A stretch of DNA of 64,000 nt, taken from assembly GCF_014050525.1 (NCBI RefSeq), contig NZ_JACGAG010000010.1, forward strand, positions 1-64,000, read 5' to 3'. A program made the translations under genes and the position numbers. The stretch is from Clostridium sp. cel8 (GTDB lineage: Bacteria; Bacillota; Clostridia; Clostridiales; Clostridiaceae). This document shows, piece after piece, positions 26,663 to 35,095 of this stretch. Position 1 is the stretch's first letter; each line of letters opens with the position of its first letter. The notes below the pieces were generated by a model. The model had not been told where the DNA came from and did no database searches. It worked only from the letters and a program-made list of their open reading frames with translations.

Positions 26663-26907
26663 TTTATCACCCCTAAGCAATAAGAAATAATTAATAAATT
26701 CAATGTCTTCATGCTTCGATAAACTTAACTATCCCCCCATTCTTATATCTCTGCATGTGTAAAAATGAGATCTACTTCCCATAGATTGTTAATATTAAAT
26801 ACATAATCCTCTGTATTTTGGATAAAATTACTTTTATATTTAATTTTCTTAAAATTATATATATATTATATTATACCATCATTTATAAAATACTAACAAT
26901 TATTTAA
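26663..26907 (-). other. long 5' leader of the nitrilase-like gene
   Basis: The promoter at 26870-26899 predicts a transcript with about 200 untranslated bases before the ATG at 26662. The leader contains a G-run (near 26734-26739) and several short complementary segments. I do not match it to any riboswitch class I know. Confidence 0.35.
26870..26899 (-). promoter_or_regulatory. putative sigma-A promoter
   Basis: On the minus strand TTGTTA (26894-26899) and TATAAT (26870-26875) are separated by 18 bp. Confidence 0.55.
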
Positions 26908-27651
26908 CTAATTTTTATGATTTTTAGCATACTCTGTCATTTTTTTACCACAAATCTTTCTATATGTTTCATCCATTGGTGTTTTTGCCTTAATAGCATT
27001 TACAGGACATACACTATAACAGGAACCACATTCATCACAACGATTGCCGTCAATTGAATATTTTTCTCCTGGTATAATTGTGCTAAATGTACATACCTTT
27101 TCACAGCTTCCACAGGCAATACATTTTTCAGGGTCTATTACAAAACCTGGTGGTTCACACTTCACATCTCCATATGAAAATCTATTACGTTCTATTTTAT
27201 GATCACGATGTACTTTATCAAAGTCATAGTCATATACTTCACCTTTAAATCTATATAAAACAAATGTTGTCATTGTTGGATATCTCTCAATATCCTTAAT
27301 TAATGGCAAAAATCTTTCATCTTCTTCAGCTTTTTTAGTAAGCTCTTCAAAAGATAATTCTTTTACATCACCATTGGCTCTAATAAAATATCCTGGTTCA
27401 AATATAGGCAGACCATTTTCATCATGTGAAACTGCACCTTGATTTGTTACTAGTGAACATACAGCTAACTTATTTGTTTGGGTAAGTTGTCTGTAGAAAG
27501 GCTTTACTTTCATAGTTTGAAAATATAGTCCTTCCTTATCATATGTAAGAAAATGTGCAATTCTAACTTCAGGATATCCATTATCAATAGTTGAAAAAGT
27601 ATATGCATTTACTGCATCAAATGTTTCAAAAATTTCTTTTATATTTAACAT
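26908..27651 (-). CDS. PNPOx-like flavin-binding domain fused to 2[4Fe-4S] ferredoxin
   Basis: A 247-aa fusion. Residues 1-150 form a pyridoxamine 5'-phosphate oxidase-like split barrel (NAYTFSTIDNGYPEVRIAHFLTYDKEGLYFQTMKVKPFYRQL), which usually binds FMN. Residues 175-225 carry two cluster motifs, CIACGSCEKVC and CDECGSCYSVCP. It would act as a cytoplasmic electron carrier or reductase, with the target unknown. It starts 10 bases after the amino-acid transporter ATPase gene, so it is probably in that operon, which is an odd pairing. Confidence 0.85.
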   Translation of the reverse strand: MLNIKEIFETFDAVNAYTFSTIDNGYPEVRIAHFLTYDKEGLYFQTMKVKPFYRQLTQTNKLAVCSLVTNQGAVSHDENGLPIFEPGYFIRANGDVKELSFEELTKKAEEDERFLPLIKDIERYPTMTTFVLYRFKGEVYDYDFDKVHRDHKIERNRFSYGDVKCEPPGFVIDPEKCIACGSCEKVCTFSTIIPGEKYSIDGNRCDECGSCYSVCPVNAIKAKTPMDETYRKICGKKMTEYAKNHKN

Positions 27652-27660
27652 ATTATTTTC

Positions 27661-28371
27661 CTACCTCTCTAAAAATTTAATTAATTTATCAGTTTTTGGT
27701 GATTTTAATTTTTCAATATCTCCCTGTTCAACAATTTTCCCCTTATCCATATATATGAAATAATCTGCAAATTTTTTTAAAAACTCCATTTCATGCGTAA
27801 CAAAAATAAATTCTGTCCCTTTTTTCTTTAATATCTTTATTGAATCAAGTACTTCCTTTGTGAGGAGTGGATCAAGTGCTGCAGTTGGCTCATCTAAGAA
27901 GAGAAGTTCAGGATTTGTAACAACAGCTCTTGCAATAGATGCTCTTTGAGCCTGCCCACCAGACACCTTACTTGGTACCTGATTTGCTATTTCTGTCAAA
28001 TAGAATTCAGATAACACCTCATCACATCTTTTCTTAGCTTCTTTAGAGTCTATTTTCTTAATTTTCTCTAAAATAAGCAGTATGTTTTCTCTAACAGTAA
28101 GGTGTGGAAAAAGGTTATGCTTTTGAAAAACATATCCTATTTTATCCTGATACTCCTTTAAATTATTTTCAGAAAGTGTTATATCATTTACTTTTATTAC
28201 ACCATTTTCAACTACTTCAATTCCAGAAAGCTGGCGAAGAAGCGTAGATTTTCCACAACCTGATTCACCGATAATACCAAGTGCCCCTACATTTGAAATT
28301 TTTAAACTTATATCCTTTAATATAGGTTTTCCATCATATGATTTTGAAATTCTATCTAAAACTATATTCAT
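27661..28371 (-). CDS. amino acid-type ABC transporter ATP-binding protein
   Basis: A 236-aa ATPase of the polar amino acid family (HisP/GlnQ). Walker A GESGCGKST, Q-loop VFQKHNLFPHLTVRENI, signature VSGGQAQR, Walker B LLFLDEPTAALD and switch His VTHEMEFLKKFAD are all intact. The ATG at 28371 overlaps the permease stop by four bases (ATGA); an earlier in-frame ATG at 28443 would lie inside the permease gene and is rejected. With the permease and lipoprotein it forms a complete importer. Confidence 0.9.
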   Translation of the reverse strand: MNIVLDRISKSYDGKPILKDISLKISNVGALGIIGESGCGKSTLLRQLSGIEVVENGVIKVNDITLSENNLKEYQDKIGYVFQKHNLFPHLTVRENILLILEKIKKIDSKEAKKRCDEVLSEFYLTEIANQVPSKVSGGQAQRASIARAVVTNPELLFLDEPTAALDPLLTKEVLDSIKILKKKGTEFIFVTHEMEFLKKFADYFIYMDKGKIVEQGDIEKLKSPKTDKLIKFLER

Positions 28372-29201
28372 GAACCAAGCCTTCTTCCTATATAACTTGC
28401 AAGTAGAGAAAGTGGTATTGTAATAATTAAATACATTACCCACATTACTAAATATCCTTCTATTGCAGCATAACTTTTATTTGAAATAACTGTTATAACA
28501 TAAGATATCTCACTAACAGAAACAATTTTCAACAATGCAGATCCTTTAATAGCACCTGATAAATTATTAATCATGGAAGGAATTAGAGGTTTAATCATCT
28601 GTGGAATAATTACATATCTGTATTTTTGCCATGGTGTAAAATGATAAAGTTTCATTACTGTATATTGATCTTCATCTATAACTGCAATTGCCGTTTCATA
28701 AGCATTTGCTAAATAAGGTGTACTGTATATTGTCAAAGCTATTATTCCAAGTATTAGTTTTTGATTAATATTGAATCTTGCACCTAAAACATAAACTACT
28801 AAAAATATCATAACAAGTAGAGGAGTTCCCATAACAATTTCCTCTAGTAAATTAGAAAGTGTACTTAAAAATACATTTTTGCTTTTCATACACAAGTAGA
28901 ATATGAAACCTGTTACCATACTAATTAGTAAAGTTACTATGCTAATCCATAATGTTGTTAAAAGTGCATCTATTAACATCTTTCTTTCTGACAATATAAG
29001 ATCATATCTAGGATTATCTGTTGCAGTTACTATTACAAATACAAATATTGAAATAACCAATATATATGCCAGTGCTTTTTGAATTACTTTACTTGTATTA
29101 TTTTTCTTGTTCTGGTTTTGTGACGATATATTCAAGTCCGAGATTTTTGTCTTTGAGGAACTCCCCAACTGGTTCATCGTATTTTTTCGCAAGTTGATCA
29201 T
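28368..29201 (-). CDS. amino acid ABC transporter permease (HisM family)
   Basis: A 277-aa membrane protein with five or so helices and the loop AYETAIAVIDEDQYTVMKLYHFTPWQKYRYVIIPQMIKPLIPSMINN, which contacts the ATPase. The best start is the ATG at 29201, five bases after GGAGG (29207-29211). This makes it overlap the binding-protein gene by 104 bases in another frame. The extra 37 or so N-terminal residues are Ser/Asn/Lys-rich and unlike typical permeases. There is no ATG between the lipoprotein stop and the first membrane helix, so a shorter protein would need a TTG or CTG start without a clear ribosome binding site. Confidence 0.85.
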   Translation of the reverse strand: MINLRKNTMNQLGSSSKTKISDLNISSQNQNKKNNTSKVIQKALAYILVISIFVFVIVTATDNPRYDLILSERKMLIDALLTTLWISIVTLLISMVTGFIFYLCMKSKNVFLSTLSNLLEEIVMGTPLLVMIFLVVYVLGARFNINQKLILGIIALTIYSTPYLANAYETAIAVIDEDQYTVMKLYHFTPWQKYRYVIIPQMIKPLIPSMINNLSGAIKGSALLKIVSVSEISYVITVISNKSYAAIEGYLVMWVMYLIITIPLSLLASYIGRRLGS

Positions 29202-29936
29202 ATAGACCTCCATCTTTATAAAGTGTAGCAATATATTTATTTGCTTCATTTAACAGCTCAGTATTTCCCTTTTTAACTGCAAAGGCTGATGTAGCATATT
29301 CTGGAATCCCAGAATAAATTTCCGTTGTATCTTTATTAGCTGCATGATCACCAATAACTGTGTTGGCCCCAACAAGCACATCATAATTTCCCGATGTAAT
29401 TTCCATAATTCCAGAAGCTATATCTGTTATTTCCGTAACCTGTTTACCATATTTTTCTGGTACAGAAACAGAAATTGTCCCTGTAAGTCCAATTACTTTC
29501 ATATCTTTTATGCCAAAAAACTCTTTTGCTGTCATACTATCGCTAATGTTATGTTTTTCATAGAATTCTTTATTTACTAAAGCTAATGTTCTACTATATC
29601 TATATCCATTAGTAAAATCAACTTTTTGCTTTCTTTCATCATTCACAGTCATATCGCTTATTACTATATCTGTATCTCCAGTTTCAAGTGAAGGTATTAA
29701 CATTGAAAAATCTGTATTAACTATTTCTACATCTCTTCCAAGATATTTTCCGAAATCCTTAGCTATGTCAACCTCTAAACCTGCTGGATTGCCGCTTTTA
29801 TCAAGATACATAAATGGTGGATATTTTAAATCTATTCCAACCTTTAATACATCTTTTTTACTACTTTTTGAATTACTGCATCCGGCTAAAAACACACTAA
29901 TCACTATTATAAAAATTAGTGCTAATTTTTTTTCAT
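29098..29936 (-). CDS. amino acid-binding lipoprotein, apparent frameshift in an A8 tract at codons 2-4
   Basis: A solute receptor of the polar amino acid family (type II periplasmic fold; LKVGIDLKYPPFMYLDKSGNPAGLEVDIAKDFGKYLG at the mature N-terminus, SLETGDTDIVISDMTVNDERKQKVDFT in the middle). The open frame can only begin at GTG 29904, in the middle of the signal peptide. Upstream, AAGGGG and ATG (29936) are followed by eight A residues and then a stop in the ATG frame (ATG AAA AAA AAT TAG). Nine A residues would give MKKKLALIFIIVISVFLAGC, a perfect lipoprotein signal. It may be a sequencing error, a true off-phase allele, or slippage. The 3' end overlaps the permease gene. Confidence 0.8.
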
Positions 29937-30085
29937 TTTAATTTTCCCCTTTTCTAACAATAATATATTTTATATACAGCTTTATTATATGTAATTTCCA
30001 AAAGCATATGAATATAATAATGTTCAAAAAACTTATAAAAATGAAGCTGAAGCCAAATTTATAACTTAACTTTTAGATAAATAAT

Positions 30086-30119
30086 GGCAGACAACCCTAT
30101 TTTATAAGGATCATCTGCC
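30086..30119 (-). terminator. imperfect terminator after the nitroreductase gene
   Basis: GGCAGA and TCTGCC arms with inner CCT/AGG pairing. The T-run is weak. Confidence 0.5.
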
Positions 30120-30124
30120 TAATA

Positions 30125-30793
30125 TTATTTAATCCATTCAACTACTTTATCAATCGGTTGTCTTGTCTTTGGAAATATCTCTGCATTAGGTGATCTATAT
30201 CCAAAGGCCACCATTACAGCTAATCCAAATTCATTTGTGTCAATAATTCCTTCTTTGCTTAAAATTTCTTCAATTTTTTCTCTATCAAATCCCTCCATAG
30301 GACATGAGTCAATACCAATAAAAGCTGCTGCTGTCATCATATTTGCAAGTGGAATATATACTTGTTTTCCAGCCCAGTCAAATAATTTTCTATCATCTGT
30401 CAAATCGAAATCACTTTCTTGGAATTTTTTATAGAATTTCATCTTTCCGTCAATAACTTCTTGAGGCAATTTTTCCACATCTTTTGCCATATATTTAAGA
30501 TAATCTGATCCTGCCTTAGTTCCTGAAGATTTCCTAACCATAAGAAGTACAAAGTGACTAGCTGTTGGCAATTGCTTTTGAGCACCCCAGGAAAATTCCT
30601 TTAATTTCTCTCTCAAATCCATATTTTGAACTACAACAAATTTCCATGGCTCCCAGCCAAATGAACTAGGTGATAGTCTTCCTGTTTCAAGAATAAAGTT
30701 AAAATCATCATCAGAAATTTTCTTTTCTTTATCAAATTCCTTACATGCAAATCTAAAATTATAAGCTTTTATTAATTCATCTTTTTTATTCAT
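30125..30793 (-). CDS. nitroreductase family NAD(P)H oxidoreductase
   Basis: A 222-aa FMN enzyme of the nitroreductase family (NfnB/YdgI type). The N-terminal AYNFRFACKEFDKEKKISDDDFNFILETGRLSPSSFGWEPWKFVVVQN contains the flavin phosphate-binding Arg region and the S-P-S-S-F-G-x-Q/E-P-W motif. GIDSCPMEGFDREKIEEIL near 165 and LAVMVAFGYR near 200 are also conserved. It would reduce quinones or nitro compounds with NAD(P)H. GAAGGAG precedes the ATG. It stands alone with its own terminator. Confidence 0.9.
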   Translation of the reverse strand: MNKKDELIKAYNFRFACKEFDKEKKISDDDFNFILETGRLSPSSFGWEPWKFVVVQNMDLREKLKEFSWGAQKQLPTASHFVLLMVRKSSGTKAGSDYLKYMAKDVEKLPQEVIDGKMKFYKKFQESDFDLTDDRKLFDWAGKQVYIPLANMMTAAAFIGIDSCPMEGFDREKIEEILSKEGIIDTNEFGLAVMVAFGYRSPNAEIFPKTRQPIDKVVEWIK

Positions 30794-30866
30794 AATTTTC
30801 TCCTTCTAATCAATATTAATAATCTATTTTACTACTTTTATTATTACTCAAATATATATATAATAT

Positions 30867-32612
30867 TTATTTTATCAACTTGATAAGTTCTTCACCTTTT
30901 ACTTCTTCTGGCTTCCATTCAATAACAGCAAATCTACCTTTAGATATTTCATTTACTTTATTAATCCATTGAATTTCGTTACTTGCCTTAGCTTTTAATA
31001 TTTTATTTGTTGTATTAGTAGCATACATACTAGAATTGATTACCCACCATTTACTGTGAATATCAGCTCTCTTTAGATCTTTTTGTAATCTCATTGCTTC
31101 ATAAACTGGTGTGGTTTCTGGAAGAGTTACAATAATAACTTCTGTGTGTTTCTCATCTTTTAATTTAGGTAACAATTTTTTAACTGATTCTGGTATATCT
31201 CCTTGGGATCTCTTTATCTCTTTATTATAACTTTGAGTTGAATCCAAAAGTAATAGCGTATGGCCTGTAGGCGCTGTATCAATAACTACCACTTCATTTT
31301 CTGATCTATCAACAATCTCAGCAAAGGCTCTAAAAACCGCTATTTCCTGAGTGCATGGAGATCTTAAATCTTCTTCTACATACTCAATATCTTCTTCACT
31401 CATAGTTTCTCTAGCTTTACTAAGTACTTCTTCTCTATACTTTGCCAATTCTTTCTTCTCATCAATATGACTTAATGTGATTCCAAAGCTTTCATCTAAA
31501 ACAAATTTCAAGTGTGCCGCTGGATCAGTAGTTGCTAAATGTACTTTTTTACCTTTCCTTGCCAGTCCCAATGCAATAGCTGCTGCAATGGTGGTCTTTC
31601 CTACTCCACCTTTTCCCATTGTGAACACAACTTTTTTATCAGTATCATATAAATCTTCAATTACAGATTTTAATTTTGGAATTTCATCTACCATTAATTT
31701 ATCATTGCTATATTCAATCTTATCTTCCTTTAGAAATGCTCTTACATTTTCTATTCCAATTATATTATAAGGTCTTAAAGGTATTTTAAATATTTCTAAA
31801 TTCTTTAAGTACTCTGGAATTTCATTAAGAGCATTTTGTTGCTTTTCATATAACGCAGTTGATAGCATATCGTCATGACTTTCAAGAACTCCATTAATAA
31901 CTAAAATTTGATTTTTTATACCTAGATCCTGAAGTTCTTTAGATGCTCTTTCAGCTTCTTTTAAAGGAGATACCTCTGGTCTTGAAACTAAAATTAACGT
32001 AGTCATATCACTATCAGCTAAAGCCTTTACTGCATTTTTATAAACTCCTTTTCTGCTTTCAAGACCTGCTAACTGACCAAGGCATGATGCTCCATGAGTA
32101 CTTTCACTTATAAAATTACTCCAAGCCGATGGAAGCTGTAGCATTCTAAGTGTATGACCTGTAGGCGCTGTATCGAATATTATATAGTCAAATTCCTTTT
32201 GAATTTTTTCATCAGTAATAAAATTTGAAAATTCATTAAATGCAGCTATTTCAACTGTACATGAACCTGAAAGTTGCTCTTCCATATTTTTAACAACTAC
32301 ATCCGGAAGCTTTCCTCTAAATGGCCCAACTACACTTTCTCTATACTCTCTTGCAGCTTCTTCTGGATTCAAATTTGCAACTACAAGATTAGGTACATCT
32401 TTTATTTCAACTCCTTTATTATCTAATTCTGTATGAAAAACATCCTGTAAATTTGAAGCTGGATCTGTACTTACCAACATTATCTTTTTTCCTTCATCAG
32501 CTAAATTTATAGCTGTAGCACAGGCAGTTGAAGTTTTTCCTACTCCGCCTTTTCCAGTAAAAAACAAGTATTTAGTTAACTCTATATTGGAAAGATCGAA
32601 TTTTTTTATCAT
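30867..32612 (-). CDS. arsA: arsenical pump-driving ATPase ArsA
   Basis: A 581-aa tandem ATPase with two homologous halves, each with a deviant Walker A (TGKGGVGKTSTA near 20, MGKGGVGKTTIA near 335) and a DTAPTGHTLRLL-type signature. The three metalloid-binding cysteines known from E. coli ArsA have counterparts: GSCTVEIAAF (Cys113), ASCLGQL (Cys172) and SPCTQEIAVF (Cys422). It drives As(III)/Sb(III) efflux through a membrane partner, normally ArsB or Acr3, but neither is in the window. It is cotranscribed with arsD, 21 bases apart. AAGGAG precedes the ATG. Confidence 0.93.
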   Translation of the reverse strand: MIKKFDLSNIELTKYLFFTGKGGVGKTSTACATAINLADEGKKIMLVSTDPASNLQDVFHTELDNKGVEIKDVPNLVVANLNPEEAAREYRESVVGPFRGKLPDVVVKNMEEQLSGSCTVEIAAFNEFSNFITDEKIQKEFDYIIFDTAPTGHTLRMLQLPSAWSNFISESTHGASCLGQLAGLESRKGVYKNAVKALADSDMTTLILVSRPEVSPLKEAERASKELQDLGIKNQILVINGVLESHDDMLSTALYEKQQNALNEIPEYLKNLEIFKIPLRPYNIIGIENVRAFLKEDKIEYSNDKLMVDEIPKLKSVIEDLYDTDKKVVFTMGKGGVGKTTIAAAIALGLARKGKKVHLATTDPAAHLKFVLDESFGITLSHIDEKKELAKYREEVLSKARETMSEEDIEYVEEDLRSPCTQEIAVFRAFAEIVDRSENEVVVIDTAPTGHTLLLLDSTQSYNKEIKRSQGDIPESVKKLLPKLKDEKHTEVIIVTLPETTPVYEAMRLQKDLKRADIHSKWWVINSSMYATNTTNKILKAKASNEIQWINKVNEISKGRFAVIEWKPEEVKGEELIKLIK

Positions 32613-32633
32613 AGTAATATCTCCTTTTTTACT

Positions 32634-33005
32634 TTAACAGCATACACCTTCACAGCCACAATCTTTAGATTTTAATTTTACTTTAGCTCTAATGTAGCTT
32701 TCAGGAATCTCTAATAAATTGCAAAATTCCTCATTAGTTGGATACCCTTTAGTTTTAACAACTTTACCATCAACCATAATTACTGGTAAAATATCTGGCC
32801 CTTCAGCATTTAGTAATTCATTAATACTTTTATTATCAACAAAAGCTTGAGGATTATTAGTTAGATTATATCTTTCCACTATAATTCCTTTTTTCTTTAA
32901 ATTATTTAGAACTACAGATACTCTCAATAATTCACGGTTAACACTAGGTCCACAAACTCCTGTTGAACAACACATTGCTGGATCATATATAATCATTTTT
33001 TTCAT
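32634..33005 (-). CDS. arsD: arsenical resistance metallochaperone ArsD
   Basis: A 123-aa protein that hands As(III) to ArsA and can act as a weak repressor of its own operon. The metalloid-binding cysteines 12, 13 and 18 are present (AMCCSTGVC), and a second cysteine cluster (CGCEGVCC) is at the C-terminus, matching the E. coli vicinal pairs in kind. The thioredoxin-like fold of the family is consistent with LPVIMVDGKVVKTKGYPT. AAGGAG precedes the ATG, and a 26-bp palindrome covers the promoter start region. Confidence 0.93.
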   Translation of the reverse strand: MKKMIIYDPAMCCSTGVCGPSVNRELLRVSVVLNNLKKKGIIVERYNLTNNPQAFVDNKSINELLNAEGPDILPVIMVDGKVVKTKGYPTNEEFCNLLEIPESYIRAKVKLKSKDCGCEGVCC

Positions 33006-33021
33006 AATTTACATCTCCTTA

Positions 33022-33047
33022 TATACATAGATAATTATCTATGTATA
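33022..33047. promoter_or_regulatory. arsDA operator, perfect 26-bp palindrome
   Basis: The sequence is symmetrical base for base around 33034/33035, with half-site ending ATAGATAA. It starts immediately after the -10 box of the arsD promoter, so a bound repressor would block transcription. It fits an ArsR-family operator in position and length. Confidence 0.8.
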
Positions 33048-33076
33048 GTATATGCTATCATTTATATTATTGTCAA
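33047..33076 (-). promoter_or_regulatory. arsDA promoter
   Basis: Minus-strand TTGACA (33071-33076) and TATACT (33047-33052) are separated by 18 bp, immediately upstream of the palindrome. Confidence 0.75.
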
Positions 33077-33150
33077 TATACAATATATTTATTAATGGTT
33101 AATTAATATTATATTCACTTTAGTCTATGTATCTATATTTTCTTACTATT

Positions 33151-33180
33151 AAAAAAGTAACCACAAAACTTGTGGTTACT
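33151..33180 (-). terminator. terminator after the [FeFe] hydrogenase gene
   Basis: AGTAACCACA and TGTGGTTACT (33156-33165, 33171-33180) pair perfectly and are followed on the minus strand by six T residues. Confidence 0.9.
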
Positions 33181-33200
33181 CAAATTACTTAATTAATATT

Positions 33201-34715
33201 TTATTTTTTTGGAACTCCATGTAAAAGATAGAGTTTATCAGCATATTTTGATTCATCTGAAACCTTGAGTTCAGATTTCTTTGATGCAATTTTAACCTGT
33301 ACTCCTGATATATTTGGTTTTGCAATACAACCAGCTCCTGATACACATCCTTCAGGGCAGGCCATTCCTTCTAGTAAATATCCATCATATTTACCCTTTA
33401 CTGCATCGTCAAACATCTTCCTACATTCCTTAAGTCCAGCTGCTGATTTAATTTTAACTTCTCTATCTGGATGTTGTTTTTTTATTAGATTAGATACAGC
33501 CTCTGCAACTCCTCCAGCAACAGCAAAACCTCTTCCTGAAGCAGTAGCTTCATTATTTAATGTATTTTTAGTACCTACTATTTTAATTCCCTTTGCATCT
33601 AACATACCTGATAATTCTTCAAATGTAATAACAAAATCAACTTCACTTTTTACACTTTTTCTAGAAGCCTCTAATTTTTTAGCACTACATGGTCCAATAA
33701 ATACTATCTTTGCATCTTTATTCTTTTCCCTTACTAAACGAGCTGCAAACACCATAGGTGTTAATGCCATTGATACATTATCAGCATGATCAGGATGAGA
33801 TTTTTTAGCCATTACAGACCATGCTGGACAACAAGATGTTGCCATAAAAGATAGATTTTTAGGAACATTTTCTATAAAATCTTTAGCTTCATCAATTGTA
33901 CAAATATCTGCTCCTATTGCAACTTCAACTACATCTTTAAATCCTAATTTAATCATAGCTTCTTTGAAATCATCAAATCCTACATTTTTACCAAACTGCC
34001 CTAAATATGAAGGAGCTACAATTGCAATAACATCATTTTTTTGCTTGATTGCCTGAATAAGCTGATAAATTTGGCTCTTATCTGAAATTGCTCCAAATGG
34101 ACAATTTACCAAACACATTCCACAGCTTACACACTTATCATAGTCTATATCAGCTCTTCCATTTTCATCTGATGATATAGCATCCATTCCACAAGCAGAA
34201 GCACATGGACGCTCATGCTTTATTATTGCTGAATATGGACATGCTTTAGCACATAATCCGCACTTTATACATTTATCCTGATCAATAAAGCTTTTACCAT
34301 TTATAATACTTGTAGCATTCTTTGGGCAAACCTCTACACATGGATGTGCCAAGCATCCACGACACATATTTGTTACTTCATAACTCTTAGTTGGACATGC
34401 ATTGCAAGCAAATTTTATTATATTAATCAGCGGTGGTTCATAATATTTAGATGGTTTAGTAGCTTGTTCTATCCCTTCAGTAATTGGTCTAGGCTTGTCA
34501 CTGGGTCTTAAGTTCAATCCCATTGCAAGTCGAACTCTTTCACTGACAATTGCTCTTTCCAAAAAAGCACTTTGCCTGTATTTACCAACATCTCCTCCAA
34601 CAATTTCATAAGGAATGTTGGCAATTTCATCTAGGTTACCATTAAATGCAATTTTACTTACAGCTGTAAAAACCTTATGCCTTATATCAGCAAGTGTCTT
34701 ATATTCGTACTTCAT
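33201..34715 (-). CDS. monomeric [FeFe] hydrogenase, group B-like
   Basis: A 504-aa soluble iron-sulfur protein. All three H-cluster motifs are present: TSCCPAW (293-299), GPCSAKKLEA (341-350) and MACPEGCVSGAG (451-462), so the four cluster-binding cysteines are intact. The N-terminal half carries ferredoxin-type motifs CRGCLAHPCVEVC, CIKCGLCAKACP and CVSCGMCLVNCP. TSCCPAW and GPC in place of TSCCPGW and MPC fit group B [FeFe] hydrogenases, whose role is poorly known. There is no [2Fe-2S] plant-type domain. AGAGGAG precedes the ATG. It lies alone between the two ars operons. Confidence 0.88.
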   Translation of the reverse strand: MKYEYKTLADIRHKVFTAVSKIAFNGNLDEIANIPYEIVGGDVGKYRQSAFLERAIVSERVRLAMGLNLRPSDKPRPITEGIEQATKPSKYYEPPLINIIKFACNACPTKSYEVTNMCRGCLAHPCVEVCPKNATSIINGKSFIDQDKCIKCGLCAKACPYSAIIKHERPCASACGMDAISSDENGRADIDYDKCVSCGMCLVNCPFGAISDKSQIYQLIQAIKQKNDVIAIVAPSYLGQFGKNVGFDDFKEAMIKLGFKDVVEVAIGADICTIDEAKDFIENVPKNLSFMATSCCPAWSVMAKKSHPDHADNVSMALTPMVFAARLVREKNKDAKIVFIGPCSAKKLEASRKSVKSEVDFVITFEELSGMLDAKGIKIVGTKNTLNNEATASGRGFAVAGGVAEAVSNLIKKQHPDREVKIKSAAGLKECRKMFDDAVKGKYDGYLLEGMACPEGCVSGAGCIAKPNISGVQVKIASKKSELKVSDESKYADKLYLLHGVPKK

Positions 34716-34903
34716 TTCTTTCTCCTCTCTTTTGTAAGCAATTTTTTATAGATATTAAATACTATTAGCATAATTTATAAATTATACTAACGATAAATAC
34801 CTGTTTGGAATTTTAACAATGCAATATCCGCAGTATCCATTTCTCATCAAATATTTAATTTGCCTATTTTAATTTCTGCACTTTATATATTATTTGCGTT
34901 TAT

Positions 34904-34909
34904 ATTATA
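34904..34909 (-). promoter_or_regulatory. extended -10 promoter for the hydrogenase gene
   Basis: TGTTATAAT on the minus strand gives TATAAT with an upstream TG. The -35 (TTCATG) is poor. Confidence 0.4.
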
Positions 34910-35013
34910 ACATATTTAGAATTGTTCATGAAACCTTAATTGTTAAATTTTTAATTAATTTATCACCTATTAGTTATTAATCAACTGTTTCAATACTTAA
35001 AAATAGCTAAAAC

Positions 35014-35049
35014 TAAAGCGCAAGACAAATAAGATAATCTTACGCTTTA
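35014..35049 (-). terminator. terminator after the thioredoxin-like gene
   Basis: TAAAGCG and CGCTTTA arms, with a second paired block (AAGA/TCTT) inside. Confidence 0.6.
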
Positions 35050-35095
35050 ATTCTAAAATATCTGTTATTGTAAAATTTTTATATTAATACCTTCA

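Larger units (their letters stand above)
34716..35095. other. 380-bp gap: hydrogenase leader and thioredoxin terminator
   Basis: No gene is seen. From the left it holds the 5' leader of the hydrogenase gene, a minus-strand extended -10 promoter at 34904-34909, and a terminator at 35014-35049. The predicted leader is about 180 bases long. Confidence 0.5.

Noticed and set aside
34716-34900. Riboswitch in the hydrogenase leader
   Set aside because: The leader is long, but I could not find conserved elements of any riboswitch class I know, and the -35 box is too poor to be sure of the start.
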